Source: Glandiceps talaboti (Eukaryota; Hemichordata; Enteropneusta; Spengelidae). Taken from it: a stretch of DNA of 64,000 nucleotides. Shown here one piece after another: positions 26,329-37,344 of the stretch (its first letter is position 1; each line of letters opens with the position of its first letter). The stretch spans positions 13,400,019 to 13,464,018 of the forward strand of contig NC_135569.1 in assembly GCF_964340395.1 (NCBI RefSeq), in the 5' to 3' direction. The translations under genes and the position numbers were made by a program. The notes beneath the pieces were generated by a model, which saw nothing but the letters and a program-made list of their open reading frames with translations, was not told where the DNA came from and ran no database searches.

Positions 26329-27942
26329 TTATCTTTCATTTCCAACGGGTGAAAAGGGAAGGCGAAACAATCCCGATGCTGTATACCCATATTTTTTGGC
26401 CAGTAGACTGTCCTGTTTCACCGCAACATCGACGTTAGTTTGACAGTTTGTCATGTACTCCAGTAAGTAGAAATGTCGCCTCATGTTGTGTTCGAATTGA
26501 CTCATAAACAATACATTTCGGGACCATGTACTCGTTCTCTTCTTCAGGTATTTCATTTTGCTACCAATAGCCTCGATGAACTCGATCAGTTTCGCGGGTA
26601 AGAACTCAAACAGGCATATCCTGTCCTTGAAACGAAAGCAAAACAAACGGTCGTTGGATCTTAACTCTTGTAACCACTTCTGTTTTTTTCCAACGTTGCC
26701 TTTTGCTTGAAACCATTCGCTCTTTACTTCCACGATGGGAAAAGGGTGGTTCATGACGTCTTCTCCATTCAATAGTGCTTGGCGTTTTTGTTCGAATAGT
26801 TTGTACAGGTGTAACTGGACCTTCGTTCCGAAATAGGGGTAGTTTTGATGGTAGTCGGAACCTGCAAAACTTAACAACACTAAAAAGTCCAACAAAAGAC
26901 ATGGTGTGTGTGTATGGGCTTTCTGCAAGTGATCAAAATTTAGGCAAGTTCCTTTCCTTGCCACCTGACCGCAGTGTGTTATTAGAGGTCGTTGACTGAC
27001 CAACATGGCATCTGACCCACGGGCTATGAGATAGAGAAGACAATCCGTGTCTACAGAAACGATCACGATTTTCCTTTGTGTGCAATCTGCAATCACAGTG
27101 GTCATAATGTCGGCCTCTAGAGGAGGGGACTGTAGACTGTTTAAAGCCGTTTCCAGTTCCGTCCATGTTCCACTCCCACTCACTTTCTTCCACCAGTTTA
27201 TATGTCCATGTCTCTGTTTTTGTTGAACGCTGTACACTCTGAATGGTATTGGTAAAAGCGTCTCTTGCAAAGACGTTTCAAACAGCGTCATGAGCCGTGT
27301 TCTGAACTGTTCACTTTTCATCAGTTTTGTCAGGTTTCCCTTATACGGAAATGTAGGCAAGTGTTCTATCGCTGCTGTGAGTTTCTTCTTCGCTTTGTCA
27401 ATCAAAGATTGTTTGTCCTTTTCTGATAACCTGTCTGTGTTGTCGAGCTCTTTCGTTAAGCGGTCTATCCACCTTTGATCGGACGTTTGTTCGTAACGTT
27501 TCATAACTGTGGTCTTCTTCGCAAACGGTATACCACCGTCCACACACACGACCAAGTCAGACAGGTAGTTTTCCATGGCAGGCTGTACTTTTTCCTGCAT
27601 CTGTCTGGTATGAACTGCGAAATCAATAGTGTCATGGATAAAAGCGTTTACGATAGCGTCTACAGAGTTCACATGCCACACTTTGTTTTCTATGATAACA
27701 GGTTCACTCTTACTTTTAATTTCGCGCACTGCACCAATGGTGGTGGCTTCGGTGAACAGTTCTGTGAAACTTTTGTATTGAGTACATATGCACAACCTAT
27801 TCAACAACGTAGGGATGCGATAAAAACTCTGCGTACCGTCCATGACCATGACTTCTCTGTCAACGATGGCATCACTAAATTCCTGTTCTACAAACAGTCC
27901 AGTTTTGGCAATGTGTCTGAGAAATTCACTCGAAATACCCAT
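26329..27942 (-). CDS. FEN/XPG-like 5' nuclease (537 aa)
   Basis: Cleaves flap or RNA/DNA substrates with two metal ions, if active. It begins MGI like FEN1. Acidic motifs are in family order: VMVMDGTQSF (D35), VVCVDGGIPF followed by KK and R (D135, typical of the arch-side site), EADIMTTVIADC with IVSVDTDCLLY (E276, D278, D298, D300) and FAGSDYHQNYP (D363). A helical insertion of ~130 residues separates motifs. The herpesvirus host-shutoff nuclease UL41 and cellular FEN1/XRN1 share this fold; which role applies here is unknown. It is divergent from the kinase gene, 136 bp apart. Confidence 0.72.
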   Translation of the reverse strand: MGISSEFLRHIAKTGLFVEQEFSDAIVDREVMVMDGTQSFYRIPTLLNRLCICTQYKSFTELFTEATTIGAVREIKSKSEPVIIENKVWHVNSVDAIVNAFIHDTIDFAVHTRQMQEKVQPAMENYLSDLVVCVDGGIPFAKKTTVMKRYEQTSDQRWIDRLTKELDNTDRLSEKDKQSLIDKAKKKLTAAIEHLPTFPYKGNLTKLMKSEQFRTRLMTLFETSLQETLLPIPFRVYSVQQKQRHGHINWWKKVSGSGTWTELETALNSLQSPPLEADIMTTVIADCTQRKIVIVSVDTDCLLYLIARGSDAMLVSQRPLITHCGQVARKGTCLNFDHLQKAHTHTPCLLLDFLVLLSFAGSDYHQNYPYFGTKVQLHLYKLFEQKRQALLNGEDVMNHPFPIVEVKSEWFQAKGNVGKKQKWLQELRSNDRLFCFRFKDRICLFEFLPAKLIEFIEAIGSKMKYLKKRTSTWSRNVLFMSQFEHNMRRHFYLLEYMTNCQTNVDVAVKQDSLLAKKYGYTASGLFRLPFSPVGNER

Positions 27943-28078
27943 GTTTGAAATGACTCCGGTGCTTGTTCAAGCAGTGCAATTTATTGACTCCACGTGCCCG
28001 CGTACACGTCACGAGAAAATAGATAGCCTTGTATATACGTGAACTTTTTTCTTTCTTTCCATCATTCACACCTTTGCC

Positions 28079-29854
28079 ATGAGCAAGAGCAACAACGACG
28101 CTGGAGAGATGTTTTTCATGGGGAAAACTCGACACTTTACCCCCGTAAATGCCAAGGTAAATGCAGACAGGCCAGTCAGTGAGGGCAAGCGCATTGATTT
28201 AAATCGTGGTTCATTTGGTACATGTGCCATCATTGCTAACACGGACACTGTGGTGAAAAAGAATGTCTTCTTCGAAAAGAATCCATGCGACCATATCACA
28301 CAGAATGATATGCTGGATAGCCTCCTTTTGACGTCTCTTGGAAAAGATGCATTGGTCATGGGATACTTGAACGACATGGACCATTCGAAACATGGGTATG
28401 TTCCAAGAATTCGTTCACTTACTCACGTAAGATACATCCATGAGGAAAACAATAACGTGGAAGTGGTGCGGGAAATATACATGCAGTATGCAGGAGAAAA
28501 CTTGTTCCACTACTGTGTGATACAAAACAACCTTCTCGATGTTGGTGATTTTCTGAAACAAACACTCGAAGCATTGGATTTTCTTAACGAAGCTGGAGTG
28601 GTTCATTGCGATATCACTGTTGGAAATATCACATACAGAAGAAATTCAAACCAGTATCAACTGATTGATTTTGGGTCGTCTGAATTTGTCGTGTTTGACG
28701 TGATGACTCGTTTTGGTCTCCAAACGTTTTTTAAAAAAAATAATAAAAGTGAAAACCAACAACAAGCAACGGCTGCCGTATTGGCACGTACAACGAACCC
28801 TGGTCTCACGGGACTTGACGTCCAGTATCTGCCAAGAAATACCCTTCTACACGTCACCGATGCTGCCCCCAATCTAAAATCTATTCACTTTACCAGACAG
28901 ACATCATTGATACCATATTTCGACATACAGTTGGCATTGTCAAAACGTCCCAAGTTCGAAAGGCTTAGTCATGTCTGTGACTGTTATTCTTTGGGAATTT
29001 GCGCGGTGGTACTTGCGGGATTGCCTTGCTACCATCCCAAAAACGATTTGAGCATAATGCTGTATTGCATGTCGTCATCACACAGTCGTCATTTCTTAAA
29101 GCTGTGTCAGTCCAACGTAGAACTCAGGGGTTCCCTCACACACGAGGAAGTTTGGGAATGGTGTTCACACGTTAACGACGACCCTTCACTTGTCGAGGAA
29201 TTATCGGGTGGGATTTCTCTCCTGCATGGACTGACGTCGGATAATCAAACTAGCGATTTCGAAAAAAAGACGTCACTACTCGATACATTGCGTGACGTAT
29301 ATGGTAACGAAGTGATTGATGTCCTCAAGGGACTTTTACATCCTCTCCAGTACCGGCGATTAAAAGCTAAAAAGTGTCTGCGCATGCTCGAAAGTTCACC
29401 CTCAAATGATAATGTCAGTGTTGTGAAAAGGAGAACTCAGGTGACCTCCACTTCTCTCGGTAACGCTGTGTCATACAAACTGAACGTGGTAGCCAATTCA
29501 TCAAAAAACGTAACCATACCTATCCTCAACATGACGTTAGCCATGGCAGAACAGAAACCCGGCCAAACGTTCGTTCAAGATGGGCGAATGGTCGTGAACA
29601 GATTCAGTGTCTTGCCAAAGGTCGAGGAAAAGACTTTCAAATTCATGCATTGCTTTTTTCCACACGTTTTCGATTTACCTAATGACTGCGACGTGCTCAA
29701 TATGCGTGTAAAAGTCGAAAACAAAAATGAAGTGAGACAACTTGAAGTATGTGCACGATCAAATCCTAACTGTCATTTGATTGGCAGAGTGCAAGACAGC
29801 AATGCCGAGTATATCGACGTGGATTTCTACCTGCAAAAGCAGGGGAGAAAGTAA
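28079..29854 (+). CDS. Protein kinase with C-terminal extension (591 aa)
   Basis: Serine/threonine-type kinase motifs are in order: glycine loop RGSFG (43-48), VVKKN with the ATP lysine (about 60), catalytic loop HCDITVGN (176-183) and metal-binding LIDFGSS (195-201), then SLGICAVVLAG as the F-helix. All key residues are present. After about residue 440 a further ~150-residue, probably beta-rich domain follows with no recognised family. Herpesviruses carry one or two such kinases acting on tegument, nuclear lamina and replication proteins. A TATATA box lies near 28031. The following gene starts 28 bp after the stop. Confidence 0.8.
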   Translation: MSKSNNDAGEMFFMGKTRHFTPVNAKVNADRPVSEGKRIDLNRGSFGTCAIIANTDTVVKKNVFFEKNPCDHITQNDMLDSLLLTSLGKDALVMGYLNDMDHSKHGYVPRIRSLTHVRYIHEENNNVEVVREIYMQYAGENLFHYCVIQNNLLDVGDFLKQTLEALDFLNEAGVVHCDITVGNITYRRNSNQYQLIDFGSSEFVVFDVMTRFGLQTFFKKNNKSENQQQATAAVLARTTNPGLTGLDVQYLPRNTLLHVTDAAPNLKSIHFTRQTSLIPYFDIQLALSKRPKFERLSHVCDCYSLGICAVVLAGLPCYHPKNDLSIMLYCMSSSHSRHFLKLCQSNVELRGSLTHEEVWEWCSHVNDDPSLVEELSGGISLLHGLTSDNQTSDFEKKTSLLDTLRDVYGNEVIDVLKGLLHPLQYRRLKAKKCLRMLESSPSNDNVSVVKRRTQVTSTSLGNAVSYKLNVVANSSKNVTIPILNMTLAMAEQKPGQTFVQDGRMVVNRFSVLPKVEEKTFKFMHCFFPHVFDLPNDCDVLNMRVKVENKNEVRQLEVCARSNPNCHLIGRVQDSNAEYIDVDFYLQKQGRK

Positions 29855-29882
29855 TACAGTGCCATTCACACTCAAAACATCA

Positions 29883-30611
29883 ATGGACAATGTTGAATAT
29901 CACACGGTGCGATCATCAGACGGTCGCGCCAGTATGGTTTTTTTTATGGTAAACATTGTGTCTTCACACGTAATTGGACACAGAAAAGTGCCTGACGAAA
30001 GAGAAATGTCATCGTCTATTCACCTCAGAGGCTCTAAACTCCAACACACCATGTGGGAATTCAAACGTCCTCTTTCCCACTCGTCCACTGTTTTAAATTT
30101 TTCTTCCACCGGATCAACTACCATTACAGTGAGAGGAAATTATCTACTGCGCAGGCGTGCAAATTTAGACTTCGTTTATCACCAGGGCTTAGCTTTTGAT
30201 AAAAAGCAATCGGTTACTTTACCGTTTTCAACGAACAATCTAAATTACGCCGGTCGACTCTATGGCATAAAAAACCCAGACTATGTCAGCAAGTCCCTGT
30301 GTCGCAACGAAAGATGGATTGTCGACAAAAACGATCAATTTCCTTCCATCAAGTTCAACCTCAGACAGGAGACAAGCGAAGACAAAAAGAAAGTGTGTTT
30401 TCAATTGTTTATTCCCAAGATGTGTATTAACACCCAGTATCAGACTTGGAAAAGTTTGACGTCCACTGGTGCCAGAGTCTTAGACATGATTTTAGAATAT
30501 GCAGACTTTGACGAAAGACTTTGTAACATATGCTTAGAACATGAACTTTCGTTGGGGCGTAAGCTTTACGATTGTGAATTTGAGGAACTGTGCAAAACAA
30601 TAAAAAAGTAA
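29883..30611 (+). CDS. Uncharacterised beta-rich protein (242 aa)
   Basis: The frame is open from 29781 through the end of the kinase gene, but the first start after the kinase stop is the ATG at 29883 (MDNVEYHTVRSSDG). It is beta-rich in the N-terminal half (STTITVRGNYLLRRRANLDF) and helical at the end, with a cysteine pair (LCNICLEHEL). An AATAAA overlaps its stop. It may be co-transcribed with the kinase. No family recognised. Confidence 0.58.
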   Translation: MDNVEYHTVRSSDGRASMVFFMVNIVSSHVIGHRKVPDEREMSSSIHLRGSKLQHTMWEFKRPLSHSSTVLNFSSTGSTTITVRGNYLLRRRANLDFVYHQGLAFDKKQSVTLPFSTNNLNYAGRLYGIKNPDYVSKSLCRNERWIVDKNDQFPSIKFNLRQETSEDKKKVCFQLFIPKMCINTQYQTWKSLTSTGARVLDMILEYADFDERLCNICLEHELSLGRKLYDCEFEELCKTIKK

Positions 30612-31265
30612 CCTTTTTTGAAAACCTTTCGCTTTTACTTTTAAGTTGATAATGTATGTACTGTATTAAGGGATGAAAGTGGTCGGTCAGTCCTGAATTC
30701 GAAGATAGTATATGGCGACGATCGTGTTGTAACACAGAGACAGCATCCACACTGAGAAAGGCTGCTAATGCAAAAGCGGTCACTGACCAAATGCTACGAT
30801 CGTTAAGTTGTGCGCCCTCAACCTCTTTGAATACGAAATTGTCTTGCACGCACACACATGTATACATACATACACCCACATACACGCATTGGTGTGACAT
30901 GACATTATATATATATTTTTATTTTCTCTTTGAGATGAAAATTATGCTTACAGGCATGCTTTCTGCATATGTATCTGGGTGACGATACGTGGAACTGGCA
31001 CTGGCAGTGTTCGATAACGTTTTTCTCTCTGTTTAATTCTCGTACTTTACTGTTGGCAATGCGCAACTTCTATGTATAAAAATGATGCACTCTGTAATCG
31101 TGTACAATTACACGATGAATAAAATGTTTATACTTTCGTTTTTGTTCTTGTGGAAATATGCAAAACATTAGTCACCTTTTAACCTTTATCCTCCAACCAA
31201 TCAGTGGTTGATAATGTATGCCTACTGCGCATGACGGAACATAAATTACCAATTACTTCGAAATC
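30612..31265. other. Intergenic region, block boundary
   Basis: No supported gene. It holds a (CA)-rich stretch near 30850-30895, a TATATATA run near 30905, and a segment near 30975-31060 that is a degenerate relative of the repeats at 33100-33240 (GTGACGATACGTGG core). The compact viral layout ends here and the following DNA is looser. Confidence 0.5.
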
Positions 31266-32964
31266 ATGTATCTGGCGCCGTGCATCGTGTTGTTCGCCGT
31301 CGTTTTTGCAAGTTCAAACTCGACAGCCACCGCCACCACCATCACCGACAAGCAGCCCCTACAGCCACCGCCAACTGCAGATCCTGCCCGGTGTCCCTCC
31401 AACCACTACGAGTATGTATTGTCAAAGAGGGTACGAGTGTGTCGCCAGTGTCGCCAGTGCCCGGATGGGGTAAAAGTTCTTTCACCTTGTAACCTTACAG
31501 CAGACACTCTCTGTCGAGGATGCGTTGACGGTAACGACTTTTACGACGAAGTCACGAAATTGTGTCTGTACATCCCTCAACATCGTTCAGAGAAGAAGAC
31601 GACTAGTGATGTCTCGTTAGACTCAGAGTCATCATCGTTCAGTGAAATCATACTTGTCTCAGCAGCTTATTTCGGCCTGGTCCTCATCACGTCTCTTGGC
31701 CTGTGCTTTCTAATTTGGTTCGGGAATAAAATTGCCGGCCAGTTAAGGAAGGAAGAGAAACCACCTGTGTACACCGTTCAAGGTAAAAGCTCTCTCAATT
31801 ATTTTTTTTAAACGTAATTTTTCGTTCGTGAGGGACTCGATCGTGGTTTCATTGCTCGTTGCTGTATCTAGTGCATTATTGCAGTGGTAAAGATAGAGTA
31901 GAGTGTATCCAAATTGAGGTATGCATGGCTCGAAATAATGGCGGAAAAGTGATTTCAAGGCTCGGGCAAGTTGTTTTGAAAAATACTTGCCCCCCCCCCC
32001 CCCCCCCCAACAAAGGATGTGTTTTTATGCTGTACTTTTTAGACACTGCACATGTCTGACAGGATTTTGGATACATTGTATAACCACGGCGCCAACAAGT
32101 CTCGAAAGTTATAACATATGTTAATTTTTCAAAACAATCCGACCAGCTGTCCTTGACGTATTTGTTTACTCTATCAAGAAAATATATGTGGAAGTACCAT
32201 TGAATATTGTTCATCAATAGTAAATTACAGCATGATTTTCCAGGTTTGGGTGTTTGAATCAACTGCACATTTGACAACAGTGATAATAGGAACAAATAAA
32301 CAAATCCTGCTGACTGGGAGAAAAAATAGTTGGAAGGAAAGAAAAGATTTTATATTAGTGTTGAAATAGATGTTCATTTTTTATATTGATAGCTTCTGAA
32401 AGTGCATAAAAACTTGTGATTATTTTAAGAACTACGTTTTACATTACAAATTGTATGCTATAGCATGAATATTAATTAGGCCATGAAAATTGATATTATC
32501 TAGGATTCCAGTTCATGGTGTAGAGAACTTTTCAGTACACACAGAATCTTTCAAAGTGACATTTTTCGACTAAACAAAAAAGTTAACCAATCAATCACAA
32601 CACCTCACTATTTGAAATGGGTAAACACTTTTGTTTTCTACTTGCCAAGTGGACAAGCGAATGGTGACAAGAGCGCCCTCTATCAATCATTTGACACCCA
32701 CGTTAGCAAAATATATATACATTCGCGTATGTACGTATAATACAACATGCATGTATACATACATACATAGTAATGCACAAAATAGACGACATGAAATTTA
32801 TGTACATTTATTTATTTTGTTTTCTTTCAGGTGTAAATCTCCTACACCGAGTGCCACCTTATCCTTGTGATGATACAGCAAGTCTTTGCAGTACATGTGT
32901 TACCGATATCGATATCGATGATCCTACAACTTGTAGTACAAGACTGTCGACTGTAACGTGTTAA
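31266..32964 (+). CDS. TNF-receptor-like membrane protein, two exons (216 aa)
   Basis: Exon 1, 31266-31782, encodes a signal peptide (1-16), a Thr/Pro-rich linker, one TNFR cysteine-rich repeat (residues 43-100: C-x13ish, then CRQCRQC, SPC, TADTLCRGC) and a transmembrane helix (128-151). It ends at GTAAAA. A ~1.05-kb intron ends in TTTCTTTCAG at 32830. Exon 2, 32831-32964, continues the frame into a Cys- and Asp-rich cytoplasmic tail. Such proteins bind TNF-family ligands or signal through adaptors; a viral decoy or a host receptor are both possible. No death domain is seen. Confidence 0.66.
31783..32830 (+). other. Intron of the TNF-receptor-like gene
   Basis: Contains a ~20-nt poly-C run (about 31989-32008), and near 31925 a GGCTCGAAATAATGG segment resembling the end of the hAT-like element at 46081. 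The rest is A/T-rich with no supported gene. The length and repeat content look like animal genomic DNA rather than a compact virus. Confidence 0.5.
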
Positions 32965-32967
32965 CAC

Positions 32968-33905
32968 GACTAGCGGACACATTACTCTTTGCCAACAACC
33001 TATTTATTGCCATGTTGTTATTGTAAAGCATTTTTTTATTTAACTTTTTTGTTAGGCTTAATAATATGAAAAGTTCTTGCCATGCCATCTCTTCGTATTT
33101 GAGTGACGATACGTGGTGCATGGTGTTCGTTGACTTTGATAGTTCAAAGATTTGTTGATATGTATTCTCTTCGCATTTGAGTGACGAAACATGGTGCCGG
33201 GTGTTCGATATCTTCGGCAAAGTAACTGTTTTTCTCTTCTGTTGAATGACTTTGTAATCGCGTCCAAGTACACTTCGAATCAAACTAGTGCAGTAGTCGA
33301 TGTTTTTTGGCAACAAGCGATCGTACGATACATACAGACTAGTACTGTTTCTCATGAATCGATATAAAGTTTTTAATTTGTGTAACGAATCATTGTCTGT
33401 CTTACAAGACTGCACCGTTTTGACTAACGGACACATTACTCTTTGCCAACAACATATTGTAAAGCATTTTTTATTTAACTTTTTTGTTAGGCTTAATAGT
33501 ATGAAAAGTTCTTGCCACGCCGTCTCTTCGTATTTGAGTGACGATACGTGGTGCATGGTGTTCGTTGACTTTGATAGTTCAAAGATTTGTTGACATGTAT
33601 TCTCTTCGCATTTGAGTGACGAAAAATGGTGCCGGGTGTTCGATATCTTCGGCAAAGTAACTGTTTTTCTCTTCTGTTGAATTCCTTTGCCTTGTTGTCC
33701 GCAACGTTTATGGCCTTGGACAAGCTGTAGGTGAAATTACGTACTTTGTAATCGCGTCCAAGTACACGTCTAATCAATCTAGTGCAGTAGTCGATGTCTC
33801 TTGGCAGCAAACGATCGTACGATACATGCTTGTATTCATGCAATCTGTTTCTCAGGAATCGATATAAAGTTTTTAATTTTCGTAACGAATCCATATCCTT
33901 GTCTG
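32968..33905. repeat. Direct duplication of ~450 bp (two copies)
   Basis: Copy A (about 32975-33425) and copy B (about 33430-33905) share long near-identical stretches, starting GGACACATTACTCTTTGCCA and covering the C-terminal coding part of the minus-strand gene at 33493. Copy A therefore carries a partial second version of that gene's end. Within each, two shorter GAGTGACGA blocks about 70 bp apart form an inner repeat. Confidence 0.8.
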
Positions 33906-34472
33906 TCTCTCTTGATTCATTGTTGTGTGAGCTTGGTAAACGTGCACGTGATGTATAGTTGTATTTATCCTCGCCCTCCCTTATTTCCCCCGCTTCAATT
34001 TCCGCCATATATTGATTATTTCGATGACCGTTTGGTTCCATTCGTTCGGTTTCGGACGATACAAGTTGTTTCTTATCGCCTTGCATCAATCCAATACTTT
34101 TCTTTGCCTGTAGATCGCAATCGTCTGGTGCATGTACTTCTAATGCATCCTATAAGGAGAACAAAACAAAACAATATGTATTATCTCCCAATAGTCCCAA
34201 ATGTAAACGTCTCTTTCTGTCTCTTGCTTTGTGCAACTAAAAACAAAGACATGTCTCACCATAACTCGTATCAGTATCAACGTGACATTTGATAACAAGT
34301 TTGTTTGAACGTGCGAACTTCACAACGAAATAACAATAATAAAAATTAAAATGGATATAATAAGAACAATTATTATAATAAATGTTAATAATATTAATAG
34401 TAATCTTACTAGTCTCATCGCAATGTCAGCTATATCTCCAAAGTCAGTATGAATTGTTTCAGAAGAAGCCAT
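33493..34472 (-). CDS. Two-exon protein with repeated C-terminal motif (239 aa)
   Basis: Exon 1, 34410-34472 (21 codons), starts MASSETIHTD, ends DIADIAMRL in phase 0 and is followed by GTAAGA. Exon 2 starts at 34149 after TTCTCCTTATAG and runs to 33493. It is acidic, then basic: DRLLPRDIDYC, RRVLGRDYK, and two copies of an R-T-P-x-T-x-[FY]-R-H-S-N-[AT]-K-R motif. Exon 1 resembles the first exons of the gene at 43606-45715, including the phase and the way it ends. No family recognised; the basic C-terminus may bind nucleic acid. Splicing is inferred. Confidence 0.55.
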
Positions 34473-34819
34473 TACTATCGTTAAACGATGTTATCACTTA
34501 GGAAAGTTCCTGAGGTTTGGTCAACGTTTTAATACTTTTCCCTTTATATAGACGATTTAGGTAAAAAAAAAATAAGATCGTGATCGTGATCGTGAAGTAA
34601 ATAGCATAGTTTTCCTGTATCGTGGTTGGTGGTAAGAACGTCGCCAACGATATAGTGATGCCTACCAGCTCCTCAATGTATCCACAACAGTCTCCCTATC
34701 ACTATTCCATTGCTTCCTCAATGCTTGGAAGGACCAATCCTCTCGTAGTAACTGCTTGTCTCTCCCTTCTTCTCTCATAGTATTGTAGTAATAGTTCAAA
34801 GATACAGCTACGAAAATAT

Positions 34820-35021
34820 ATGGTCATGTGGATGAGGATTAGATAATATTATTTCGGCTTTAATCCATAAATAAATCTTCTTTTCTATCACTGGCATCTG
34901 CAACTACTAGTTTCTCTTGTCGACCTCTACCTTGGATACACAGATCTTGTGAATTGCAAGCAAAATTCGTCCCCACAATCATACATTTCCTGTCTTGTTC
35001 AAAGACACAGAACGCTCAGTG
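34820..35021. repeat. ~201-bp direct repeat, copy 1
   Basis: Almost identical to 37345-37545 in the same orientation (begins ATGGTCATGTGGATGA, ends GAACGCTCAGT). The 2.3 kb between the two copies contains a 140-residue gene, a triplicated segment and a tRNA-Ser. No gene is supported in 34473-35324; 35231-35280 is a long A-run. Confidence 0.85.
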
Positions 35022-35324
35022 AATGAATGAATGTGTGTGTGTTGATTGATTGGTTTATTTCATGGTAGATCGAAGATTGCAGAATGAGTAAAGTTTTCAC
35101 TCTTTTTTTGTTTGTTTTTATTTTTATTTTATTTCGTTTTTCAACAGACACCGCCAATGTATGCTGAAACTACACACATATTTTATTTGCTTTGTGTATT
35201 TTATATATCCACTCAAACAAATCAGAAATATGTAAAAAAAAAAATAAAAAAAAAAAAAAACCCAAACTTTTTTTTACACAATATCACATTTATTATTGAA
35301 AAAAATCAATGATTTATATAACTG

Positions 35325-35747
35325 TCATTTAGCTATTCTGTCAATTACTTCTTTAGCTCTCCAATTGCAGAATCTTAGTTGTTCATCTTCGTAACCTTCG
35401 TCATGGTAGATGATTAGTGTATCACGCATATATGCACCTGGATCAGTCACGTCATTCAGTTCCATGGAAATGCGTGAAGTACCGTATACCAAAATCAATA
35501 CGATGCATTCTTCTTGTCCCATCTTCCCAAATTCACACTCAAAAAACACGCCCTCGACACGCTTTGTTTCTCCATACCGACAACAAAGAAATCTTTTCAG
35601 AAAATCATTAGCTACTTCATGGGGCTTCTTCTCTTTGTTCTTCAAACAAGGGAAGACGTCTTCAAAGCACAGGTCACCTTGCTTCTTAATGATATTCTCT
35701 GCCTCTGCATCGCCGAAGTGTCTGGTAATAGATTTCAGGTCTTCCAT
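35325..35747 (-). CDS. Uncharacterised acidic protein (140 aa)
   Basis: A complete small frame starting MEDLKSITRHFG, with a cysteine pair (FLCCRYGE), a beta-rich middle (GVFFECEF, CIVLILVYGTSRISMEL) and acidic C-terminus. No signal peptide or membrane segment. A TATATAAAT box near 35895 and a spacer of ~145 bp leave room for a leader or 5' exon. Family unknown. It sits inside the duplicated, repeat-rich block. Confidence 0.5.
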   Translation of the reverse strand: MEDLKSITRHFGDAEAENIIKKQGDLCFEDVFPCLKNKEKKPHEVANDFLKRFLCCRYGETKRVEGVFFECEFGKMGQEECIVLILVYGTSRISMELNDVTDPGAYMRDTLIIYHDEGYEDEQLRFCNWRAKEVIDRIAK

Positions 35748-36017
35748 GATGATACTGCTTATTGTATCTTGTAGTCGTCACTTCCAAAATCGTTCGTTCC
35801 TCCGGGGATTATGAGTGTGAGGTACTGACGAGATGTGTACTCCTGATCAGTGGCTGTTCAGCGGATGATGAGAGTCGGTGAAAACACCGCCATTTATATA
35901 GGCAATGGGCTATTAACCATCGGGCAAAAAAAAACACGTAACGTCGTTGTTGACCAATCGGCGACCAAATTTTATTGCCTTTTGTTACGTTATTTTTTTA
36001 AATTTTATTTCGTTTTT

Positions 36018-36890
36018 CAACAGACACCGTCAATGTATGCTGATGAATGATTTGGTCGATGGCACTCATCAGCAATAATGAGAACAAATGTCCTTGGGTT
36101 TTTAACTTTTTCTTGCATATGTTGCTTCAATATTTCCACGTCTTTATGTGCATACATCCGTACAATATTGGTCATGGCATATTCTAGTCTGTCTTTGAAC
36201 TTCTCCCCAATATCTTTTGAGAGCAAACCAAATGCATGTGAGCGGATGATGAGAAGTTGGTAAAAACACCGCCACGTTATTTTTTTTTTATTTCGTTTTT
36301 CAACAGACACCGTCAATGTATGCTGATGAATGATTTGGTCGATGGCACTCATCAGCAATAATGAGAACAAATGTCCTTGGGTTTTTAACTTTTTCTTGCA
36401 TATGTTGCTTCAATATTTCCACGTCTTTATGTGCATACATCCGTACAATATTGGTCATGGCATATTCTAGTCTGTCTTTGAACTTCTCCCCAATATCTTT
36501 TGAGAGCAAACCAAATGCATGTGAGCGGATGATGAGAAGTTGGTAAAAACACCGCCACGTTATTTTTTTTTATTTCGTTTTTCAACAGACACCGTCAATG
36601 TATGCTGATGAATGATTTGGTCGATGGCACTCATCAGCAATAATGAGAACAAATGTCCTTGGGTTTTTAACTTTTTCTTGCATATGTTGCTTCAATATTT
36701 CCACGTCTTTATGTGCATACATCCGTACAATATTGGTCATGGCATATTCTAGTCTGTCTTTGAACTTCTCCCCAATATCTTTTGAGAGCAAACCAAATGC
36801 ATGTGAGCGGATGATGAGAAGTTGGTAAAAACACCGCCACGTTATTTTTTTTTTATTTCGTTTTTCAACAGACACCGTCAATGTATGCTG
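36018..36890. repeat. 283-bp tandem triplication with a DECH-motif peptide
   Basis: Three units start at about 36018, 36301 and 36583, and a partial fourth at 36866; a truncated copy of the unit edge also lies near 35142. Copies are almost identical apart from T-run length. On the minus strand each carries an open stretch with GLLSKDIGEKFKDRL and then VLIIADECHRPNHSS, which looks like motif II (DExH) of a superfamily 2 helicase or related ATPase. A related but different piece follows at 36880-37080. These look like duplicated exon fragments, not a working gene. Confidence 0.75.
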
Positions 36891-37166
36891 CTGAATGATT
36901 TGGCCAACACTGTATGATTTTTCGTAATAAAATTCAAAACAATCTCCCATGCCAGGCAACTTTGTATGTTCCTTAGGATATGCCCTTTAATGGCAATGTA
37001 CCGGTCAGTACCCCAAGGTACACGCAGACAGTAGGTAGAGCGCCACCATGTCAACTTTTGGAAAGGCATATTCCTTGAGATAATCAGGTTTGTAGATCAT
37101 GATCTAGACGTTGCCATAAACTCGTCCAATATCGTACTTATTAAATCCAATGTATATCATAGATGA

Positions 37167-37248
37167 GTAGTCGTGGCCGAGTGGTTAAGGCGATAGACTT
37201 GAAATCTATTGGGTTCTACCCGCGCAGGTTCGAATCCTGCCGACTACG
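37167..37248 (+). tRNA. tRNA-Ser (anticodon TGA)
   Basis: An 82-nt type II tRNA: acceptor GTAGTCG paired with CGACTAC, D arm TGGCCGAGTGGTTAAGGC, anticodon stem-loop ATAGACTTGAAATCTAT giving TGA, a long variable arm (GGGTTCTACCCGC), and T arm CAGGTTCGAATCCTG. Both A and B boxes are intact and it closely resembles animal tRNA-Ser(UGA). No CCA is encoded, as expected in eukaryotes. It has no intron. It supports a chromosomal or recently host-derived origin for this part of the window. Confidence 0.93.
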
Positions 37249-37344
37249 TACGATCTTTTCATGTTTGGTTTTGTGAAATTCACAAGTATATAAAATAACA
37301 CGTCTTAACTTAACTTAACTTACTGTGCTTGGTGGGTAAGATAC

